Shown piece by piece: positions 56,656 through 64,000 of a DNA stretch of 64,000 bases (position 1 is its first letter; the number at the start of each line of letters is the position of its first letter). The notes under the pieces are model-generated. The model worked only from the letters and a program-made list of their open reading frames with translations. It did no database searches and had not been told where the DNA came from. A program made the translations under genes and the position numbers. This DNA comes from Calendula officinalis (Eukaryota > Streptophyta > Magnoliopsida > Asterales > Asteraceae): contig OY970828.1 of assembly GCA_963853835.1 (NCBI GenBank), positions 58,768,861 to 58,832,860 on the forward strand, written 5' to 3'.

Positions 56656-58230
56656 TCATTGCGGTTGTGGGTAAGGACGGTACCAAGTATTGGAGTCTTG
56701 GTACCAAGCATCGTAATCTGGGTAGTTCGGTGGTGCGGGGTAGCTCGGTGCCCATGTGGGTAAATTGGAATGATCAAAAGGTGGTGGTCGGGGAAATTGA
56801 TCGGGATATAAATTATAATTGGCAACATCGGTTTGCCAATTCACTTGCTGACCGACCCGCATCTGATTGTAGTACGACCTTTGCATATGCTTTTGGACAT
56901 TCGATTGCAAATGGTCGTTGGATGATCGGACATAGGAAACATCGACTTGCATTGCATCCATCCTCTCGACCATTTGATTATACGAAAAGTAAGGATCGAA
57001 CGAGGATGGACCCAACTCGGATCCCGAGGCGCCCGAATGGCCGAATTGGGGACCCGTTGGTCCCGGTTGACCAAAGTCTTGGCCCGCCATGGGTAATACG
57101 TTACCCGGCGCGTCTTCCATATTCACATCATCATCATCATCATCACTACTACTACTACCCGCCGGTTCTTCCAACTCGGGATGTTCATTCCAAACATAAT
57201 CACCTGCATATTTAACAATTACATGCATACCCGATAACAATGTCTCGTCCATTGAGCCCATAGGTCGATACGTCATGCTATCCCAAACTCGTTGAGGAAT
57301 AGCAATTGCGGCTCGGGCCAAACGTGTAATATAATGACCGGCACCCATCGGACTACTCCCCTTTAGTCCCTTTGCTACCGTGCTAAAAAATTTTGCGATC
57401 ACAAATGGAATATTCGTTCTCGCATTCTTGTCTATCAGTTGGTGGAGCAACCACATATCATACTTGTTGACTTTTTCGGGACCTTGGTTACGGTGGCGGA
57501 TAGTGTATGAAATCATCCGATGGAGATAACGATGGGTGCCACTTCTAATGCTTGACTCTTTGGTATGAGCCATTCGGTAATCACCTACCCCAATTTGAGG
57601 CCAATACCCATCAATATTTTTAACTTCATTGGTTGCACACCACTTCATATAATGATTAATGTTCCTGGTTGTGGTTTCTTCTTGGGTATATATACCTAAG
57701 TTGATAGCAAATTGAATAAGGTTACAGTGGACCCATTGGTTCGCCACTCTATATTGGATACATAGATCACGAGGATTTTTCATTGCTACACGGGGTTCAA
57801 ATTTGATAGTAGATTAGAATTCGAGGAGGAGCTCATCATAAGTTGGCTCATTAATGAGGAGAGCTCTCTCCCACGCCCGACATGTAAAAAGCACATCGCC
57901 ATCATGATCCCTGTGATAACGAACCAAGTATTCTTCAATTGCTGCTCTTTGACCTACAGCGTCTAATAACTCCAAATCTGGACACCTTCCAACTGCTACT
58001 TGTTTATGTTAAAGTTTATTTCTCCTACTTTCACAATCCCGTGCTAGTTCTTCTCTAGGTGCATTATCGAAATTTAGGAACACATGTGTCCAATTAACTT
58101 TAAGCACGGCCGGGAACCCATCGGCTAGGAGTGCGGGTCCCGGTGCAGGTACAGGTGAAGGGGCACGGGCACGTCCACGTCCACGGCCACCGGCAGATGA
58201 CGAAGCAACGGTCCTTTGTTGTTTCTACAT
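56656..58230 (-). pseudogene. Athila env-position ORF
   Basis: A minus-strand frame from ATG at 58228-58230 to the stop at 56656, 525 codons, in the place where Athila elements carry an extra ORF after pol. It has a GRGRGRAR-rich start, a middle domain (RYHRDHDGD, TCRAWERALL, QYRVANQWVHC) and an aspartate run (SSSSDDDDDDVNMED). The proline and tyrosine-rich tail (PPNYPDYDAWY) completes it. Three in-frame stops disable it: codon 2 (TAG), after RRNKL (about 58010) and after LLLEF (about 57815). No obvious membrane segment is visible, so an envelope role is not supported by this sequence. The assignment rests on position and on general resemblance to the ATHILA ORF family. Confidence 0.65.
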
Positions 58231-59424
58231 TCAAAGGCAATCATCACAATGTTAAGAATATAAATATGAAATAATAGAAGGGTGTCCAATTATGTATAAC
58301 ATGTAATGTAAATGACGATACCCCTTCCCACACTTAGTTTTAAAAATAGGAAAACTGAAAATAAAATTAAAGATTTGACATTGTTAATTATATTTTATTT
58401 CAATTTTGATTTAAAAACTAAGTGTTATAAACATATTAACATTGTAAAAATATTGTCTTTGTTAATATTCTTGACATAATTGAACAATAGATTTGACATT
58501 TGGTGTCCAAATTTATCCAACCCGAGTTATTAAACTAGTCATCTTAAAGATTGGAAATTTAAGTGTGATAACTAGTTTAACAACTTAAATCCAACTTAAA
58601 CACTTGAAAAAATTCGAGATTTGCCCCCATTTGTCCACAATTTCCCCAATTTCATACAATGTAGGTCTTGAAATCTACTAATCTTAAGAGATTTTGACTA
58701 ACTAAACACAAAGATTGTGGATTTCAACTAGGGTCCAACTACAAATCAACTATTAAGCACAAAGAACTAAGATTTATCTCAAAAACTTCAAGAACAATTC
58801 AACATTTTCGGACCTAATACCGAAATTACTTGACGAATCTATGAGAAAAGTAGAAGAACTAACCCTTGGAGCCATGAAGATGAAGATTTGAGGAAGAAAT
58901 CGGAGGTTTTAAGCAAGAAGAAGACGAAAATCGGATAGAAATCGACTGCTCTGCTGCGTCGTTCACGATTTGGGATTCTAGGGTTCACGAATGGAAGAAG
59001 CTGGAAAAGAACGACGTATTTAAAGCTCGCGGAGTTCGAGTCGGCAACTACTTCCCGATCGGGAACTTTCACCGACCCGAATGGGTCAAGCCGGGTTGAC
59101 CCGGATCCGAAACGCGAACCGGATCGCGAATAGAACCTGAACTCTTCACGAAGTTGGGCCAAATTCTCTGTTCGTAGTTCTCGATCGGGAATATTTGTTC
59201 GCGTCGCGAACTTGGCACCTCAGCCAACCTTACGAATTTTTTCAACAGCCAGCAAAAATTATCAAAAGAACACTACCAAACGACTAAAGAAGCAGAAAAA
59301 TAACACAAACGAATAAAAATAATGCAGAACGGAAAGGGAATAAACCACAATACACACGGGTTGCCTCCCGAGAAGCGCTTCAAAGATTATTGAGTCTAAA
59401 GCTCGACTCGATGCTACTCTCTTC
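58231..59424 (-). other. Spacer between Athila pol and env-position ORF
   Basis: Non-coding. Contains a TTCGCG/CGCGAA palindrome block at 58961-59211 that closely resembles those in the Tekay and older gypsy LTRs, and another AAGTGTGGGAAGGGG tract at about 58321-58340 (minus). Confidence 0.55.
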
Positions 59425-61014
59425 TTACTTACGAGCACCAACCGAGATGAAATGAATCACCTCTTCTTCCTCCAACTTCTCTTTCTCACTTTTACCATCT
59501 CCCTCATGATAATGTTTCAAACGATGACCATTTATGCTAAAACGGCCACTATCACAAATGAGCTCCACATACCCGGATGGGTTTTGTTGAACAAAGGTGT
59601 AAGGACCGGCCCATTTGGATTTCAGTTTTCCGGGAGAAAACTTGTAACGAGATTGATAAATTAAGACTTTATCTCCCGGTTTGAAACATTTGATGGTTTT
59701 CAATTTGTTGTCATGCCAACGTTTCGTATTTTCTTTGTAAATTCGAGAATTCTCGTAAGCATGAGATCTTTCTTCGGTAAGAACATTCAACTGGAATTTG
59801 CGGTTGTTACCCGCCATGATTACATCCATGTTACATTCTTGAAGTGCCCAAAAAGCTTTATGTTCAATTTCAATGGGAATGTGACATGCCTTCCCGTAAA
59901 CCATGCGGTACGGGATGTAAACGGTAGGCGTTTTAAACACGGTTCGGAATGCCCAAAGAGCATCATCCAATTTTTGGGACCAAATCTTGGGATTTTATCA
60001 ATTTTTTTCTCAATGATCCTCTTTAATGCTCGATTAGTGTTTTCAACTTGTCCACTTGTTTGTGGATGATAAGAAGTTGAAAACGCCAAAACGGTGATGG
60101 ACACCATATCTTTGCAAAGTTTTCTCCATTAAGTGATTGGCAAAATGAGTGCCCCGATCACTAATGAGAGAACGAGGACAACCGAACCTACAAAAGAGAG
60201 CTTGAATGAATTTGACTACTACACGAACATCATTTGTTGGTAATGCTTTTGCCTCGGCCCATTTTGAGACGTAGTCGACGGCTACAAGAATGTACTTATT
60301 ACCATAGGAGCTCGAGAATGGGCCCATGAAATCAATGCCCCAAACATCGAACACCTCACAAACTTGAATGCTATGTTGAGGTATTTCGTCTCGTTTGGAG
60401 ATGCTACCCGTTCTTTGGCACGCATCACAAGCCTTGACCAATTTAAATGAATCTTTAAAAATTGTTGGCCAATAAAATCCCGCATCTAAAACTTTCCGGG
60501 CGGTAAGGTTGGGTCCAAAGTGGCCCCCGGTGGGTCCCTTATGACATTCGTTGAGAATAACATAAGCTTCCTCACCGGACACACATCGTTTATGAACAAA
60601 ATCAGGCCCGACCCGAAATAAGTAAGGATTCTCCCAATAATAGTACTTGAGATCCGAGAAAAACTTCCCCTTTTGTTGATGAGTTAAAACCTTTACAAGG
60701 ACACCCGCCGCCAAATAATTTGCCATGTCGGCGAACCACGGGTCATCAGACACTTGTAAAGCATTAACTACTTCAAGGAATTCATCGGGAAATTTGTCAT
60801 TTATCCCATTTTCATCACATTCCTCCAAATATGGATTTTCGAGGCGGGATAAATGATCGGCTGCAAGGTTTTCCGCCCCTTTCTTATCCTTGATCTCAAT
60901 GTCGAATTCTTGCAAGAGGAGAATCCAACGTATGAGTCGAGGTTTGGCGTCTTGCTTAGCAAAGAGATGTCTTAATGTGGAATGATGGGTGTAGACAATA
61001 GTTTTCGACAACAC
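59425..61014 (-). pseudogene. Athila integrase
   Basis: Ends the RNase H domain (LAADHLSRL), then the integrase zinc finger (H-H, CDACQRTG), the core (VWGIDFMGPF, LISDRGTHF, SYHPQTSGQVE) and the C-terminal domain (GPYTFVQ, NGHRLKHY). Two frameshifts, near 60060-60110 and 59960-60000, move the frame inside the core. Confidence 0.9.
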
Positions 61015-61023
61015 AAGATAGGG

Positions 61024-62440
61024 TCAAAATTTGTCAAAAGCGAACACAACCGCAAGTAATTCTTTTTCGGTGGTTGTATAGTTCACTTGAGCACCATTGA
61101 GTGTTCGGCTAGCATAATAGATTGGTTGAAAGTGATTGTTCTTTCGTTGCCTTAACACCGCACCGAGTGCATAATCACTCGCATCGCACATCAACTCAAA
61201 TGGTAATTCCCAATCGGGAGAAACCATGATCGGAGCCTCGGTTAGTTTTTCCTTTAACAAATTAAAGGATTCTACACATTCATTCGAGAAAATGAATGGT
61301 ATATCCTTCTCAAGTAAATGGGTCATGGGTCGGGTGATTTTAGAAAAATCTTTAATGAATAGACGGTAAAAACCCGCATGACCAAGGAAACTCCTAACGG
61401 CTTTCACATTCGAGGGCGGAGGTAGCTTAGATATAACATCTATTTTAGCTTTATCTACCTCAATTCCCTTCTCAGAAATTTTATGTCCTAACACGATGCC
61501 TTCACACACCATGAAGTGACATTTTTCCCAATTTAGCACTAAATTGGACTCCTCACACCTTCTCAATATTCTCTCAAGATTTGCTAGACATTAAGTAAAT
61601 GAGTTCCCGAAAACCGAGAAGTCATCCATGAATACTTCCATACAATCCTCTATCATGTCTTGGAGAATAGCCGTCATACAACGTTGGAACGTGGCCGGAG
61701 CGTTGCATAAACCAAATGGCATTCTCCTATAAGCAAATGTGCCAAAGGGGCACGTGAATGTGGTTTTCTCTTGATCTAGGGGGTCGATTGGGATCTGAAA
61801 ATAGCCGGAAAAGCCATCGAGGAAACAATAAAAGTTGTTTCCCGCGAGTCGTTCCAACATTTGATCAATTAATGGTAAAGGAAAATGATCCTTACGGGTG
61901 GCATCATTTAGCTTGCGGTAATCAATACACACGCGCCAACTCGTGACAGTTCGAGTAGGGATTAGTTCACCCTTCACATTTTTTATAACTGTCATACCCC
62001 CTTTTTTCGGTACAACTTGTACCGGACTCACCCACGGGCTATCGGAGATAGGGTAGATGAGTCTCGCATCAAGAAGTTTAAGAACTTCTTTCTTAACCAC
62101 ATCTTTGACATTCGGGTTCAATCTCCTTTGTCTTACTTGGCTTGAAATTTTCCTCCATGAGGATTTTGTGTGTACAATAGGCGGGATTTATACCCGGAAT
62201 GTCATCCGTTTTCCAAGAAATGGCTTGTCTATGAGTTTTGAGAATTTTAATAAGATCGGTTTTTTCGGTGGAGGATAACTTAGATGAAATGATGACCGGA
62301 AGATCGGAATCACCTTCTAAAAAGGCATACTCTAAATGGTTTGGTAACGGTTTTAGCTCTAGAGTAGGTGACTCTTCTAAAGAAGTTTTGATTCGAAGGT
62401 TGTCTTTAGGGTCAATTTTCTCAAAATCAACATCTCATAC
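61024..62440 (-). pseudogene. Athila reverse transcriptase and RNase H
   Basis: Linker after protease, reverse transcriptase with VCIDYRKLND, PFGLCNAPATFQ and the active site FMDDFSVFG (about 61605-61635), then RNase H (CDASDYALGAVL, LAVVFAFDKF). Damage: a frameshift near 62135, an in-frame TAA at 61591-61593, and TGA at 61024-61026 where an arginine CGA is expected. Confidence 0.9.
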
Positions 62441-64000
62441 CTCGGATTCCTCATCATCTACATGAAGCAAATCCTCGAACTCTTGGAGATCTCGGATTGT
62501 TTCATCGGAATCAATGGTGAAATCACCTTTTGTGGTGACATCATCACAATCGAGGTCGAGAAAGGAAGTAACCTCCCCATCGATACATGAATCGATAACA
62601 TCAATGAAATAACAAGAATCATCGAATTTGGAGGTATGCTTCATGGCTTTCTCAATAGAGAAGGTGACCCTATCATCATCAATTCCCAGACTAAGTTGTT
62701 TTTTAGACACATGGAACATGGCATCCGCCGTGTTCAAGAAGGGTCTTCCTAGAATTAGCGGGACTTTGGGGTCCACATCCATTTCTAGGACAACGAAATC
62801 TACGGGAAACACGAATTTGTCTACTCTAACAGGGACATTTTCTGCTATGCCAATGGGATATGTGTATGAAAGGTTTGCTAATCTTAAGATCATCCTAGTC
62901 GGCTTAAAATCAGTTAATCCTATTTTTGTAGCTATCGACAAGGGCATTAAACTTATACTAGCACCTAAATCTGCTAGACCATTGCAAACCGGTAAATTAT
63001 TAAAAAGACAAGGGATTATGAAACTCCCTGGGTCTTCTAGCTTTGGTGGCATCTTGGATTGTATGATTGTCGAGCATTCTTCACTCAACACAGCTGAAGA
63101 TGCTTCCTCCATTTGCACTTTGTTAGACACTAAATCTTTAATAAATTTTCCATAATTTGGCATACCTGCCAACATATCAACCAAAGGCACGTTAATGCGT
63201 ACATGTTTAATCATATCAACAAACTTACCATATTTTTCTTTGAGTTTTTCCTTTCTCAACCGTTGTGGGAAAGGAACTTTAGGTAGGTAAGAACTTGTTG
63301 TTGCTTCCTTCTTGGATTCACTCTTCTTCGGTTCATCTTTTTCTACAATCTTCTCAACAAGCACCTCCTCTTCATTCAATGGTGTCCCATCTTCTACAAG
63401 TACTTGTTCACTAGAATTATTAGTATTAATTTTAATCATAGGTGAACTTACCTCTTTACCACTTCTTGTGGTAATGGCTTTGACATCCCTTGAATTGTTG
63501 AATTCTCCTTTGGGATTGGCTTGAGTAGAAAGGGGTAGATTGCCTTGTGGTCTTTCGGTTAAGGCTTGTGCAATCCTCCCAATGTCTCTTTCTAAGTTTT
63601 GAATGGTTGCTTGTTGGTTTCGGATACTTTGTTTCATCTCTTTAGAGTCTTGTTTGGTTTCTTCGTTTGTTTTGGCTTGGCTAGCCATATATTGTCCAAA
63701 CATACTCTCTAGAGACATTTGTTCTTCGGGTTTAGAACTCGATCTGGGAGTGTTAGAATTATTTCGAGGAGGGTAATTGGATTGGTTATTTTGAGGGAAA
63801 CCGGGTGGATGTGATGGTCTAGGGGTTAATTGTTGTTATTATTGTTGTTGTTGTAGCCCCTATCATTGTTGTATCCTTGGTTTGCTCTTTGATAGTTTTG
63901 ACCATAACCTTGGTTCAAATAATTGACCTCCTATTCGGTCATCATTGGTTGATGTTGTTGGCATTCTTTTGCAAGGTGTGGTCCACCGCATTTGTCGCAT
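62435..64000 (-). pseudogene. Athila gag C-terminus and protease
   Basis: At the right edge a gag zinc knuckle, CDKCGGPHLAKEC (63961-63999), leads into an asparagine-rich stretch with stops and a frameshift near 63830-63930. The gag tail follows (MSLESMFGQYMASQ), then a retropepsin whose active site reads LADLGAS (about 62965-62990) with the ILGRPFL word downstream. An in-frame TGA at 62435-62437 ends this frame before the reverse transcriptase. Confidence 0.88.

Larger units (their letters stand above)
50775..64000 (-). mobile_element. Athila-type Ty3/gypsy element, 3' part
   Basis: A minus-strand element running off the right edge: gag and protease (right), reverse transcriptase, RNase H, integrase, a non-coding spacer, an env-position ORF and the 3' LTR (left). 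A LINE is nested in the LTR (51687-55425). The non-coding stretch 55475-56655 has AAGTGTGGGGATT-type purine tracts next to the LTR, typical of Athila. All ORFs are broken. Confidence 0.88.

Noticed and set aside
56667..57215. 182-codon plus-strand ORF
   Set aside because: It is the antisense shadow of the Athila env-position ORF on the minus strand, with composition dictated by that frame.

Overview
This window is plant nuclear DNA, most likely from a composite (Asteraceae) or a close asterid. It is AT-rich and has plant-type introns. Only two host genes are recognisable. Nearly everything else is transposable-element sequence: Ty3/gypsy of the Tekay and Athila types, Ty1/copia, LINE, Helitron, CACTA, MULE, PIF/Harbinger, hAT and Stowaway. 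The family assignment is an inference from remembered similarity of two element ORFs to composite repeats (the post-pol copia ORF and a Harbinger-type ORF1). No bacterial, organellar or CRISPR features were seen.

Layout. 1-1494: 3' end and LTR of a copia element. 1495-7464: intergenic DNA with MITEs (a MULE type with a 9-bp duplication, Stowaway, hAT, two Tourist-like) and a dispersed repeat present in several orientations. 7465-18955: a three-layer nest. A Harbinger-ORF1-like gene on the minus strand is split by an old LTR, and that LTR is split by a complete Tekay chromovirus (9911-18236, identical-length 1739-bp LTRs, 5-bp target duplication ACATA). 19043-20901: the promoter of the split ORF, a tRNA-like relic and another copy of the dispersed repeat. 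20902-24582: a two-exon UDP-glycosyltransferase of the UGT709/UGT85 type, minus strand, with MITEs in its 2.2-kb intron. 26641-28184: a two-exon RINGv (MARCH-like) membrane E3 ligase gene, minus strand. 28402-30175: further MITEs. 30989-36270: a copia derivative with LTRs, primer site and a perfect target duplication but no gag-pol. 37112-38502: a non-autonomous Helitron. 39560-40264: a promoter-like block with no gene attached. 40760-47941: a related copia element with deleted gag-pol, decayed reverse transcriptase and a large third ORF. 48599-49555: a CACTA-type MITE. 50740 to the end: a minus-strand Athila element that interrupts a CACTA terminus and carries a LINE in its 3' LTR.

How it fits together. 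Every long element ORF is broken, several by CGA-to-TGA changes as expected from deamination of methylated cytosine. The host genes look structurally intact. The UGT, however, has proline where the family's catalytic histidine sits and two unusual residues in its sugar-donor box, so its activity is in doubt.

The least explained signals are four. A short motif, ACTACTGAT and its complement, is strongly repeated in the LTRs, leaders and third ORF of the two related copia elements. That third ORF is conserved between two otherwise gutted copies. A GTTCGCGATCGCGAAC-type palindrome module is shared by different gypsy lineages. An orphan promoter-like block carries E2F and GGCCCA sites.
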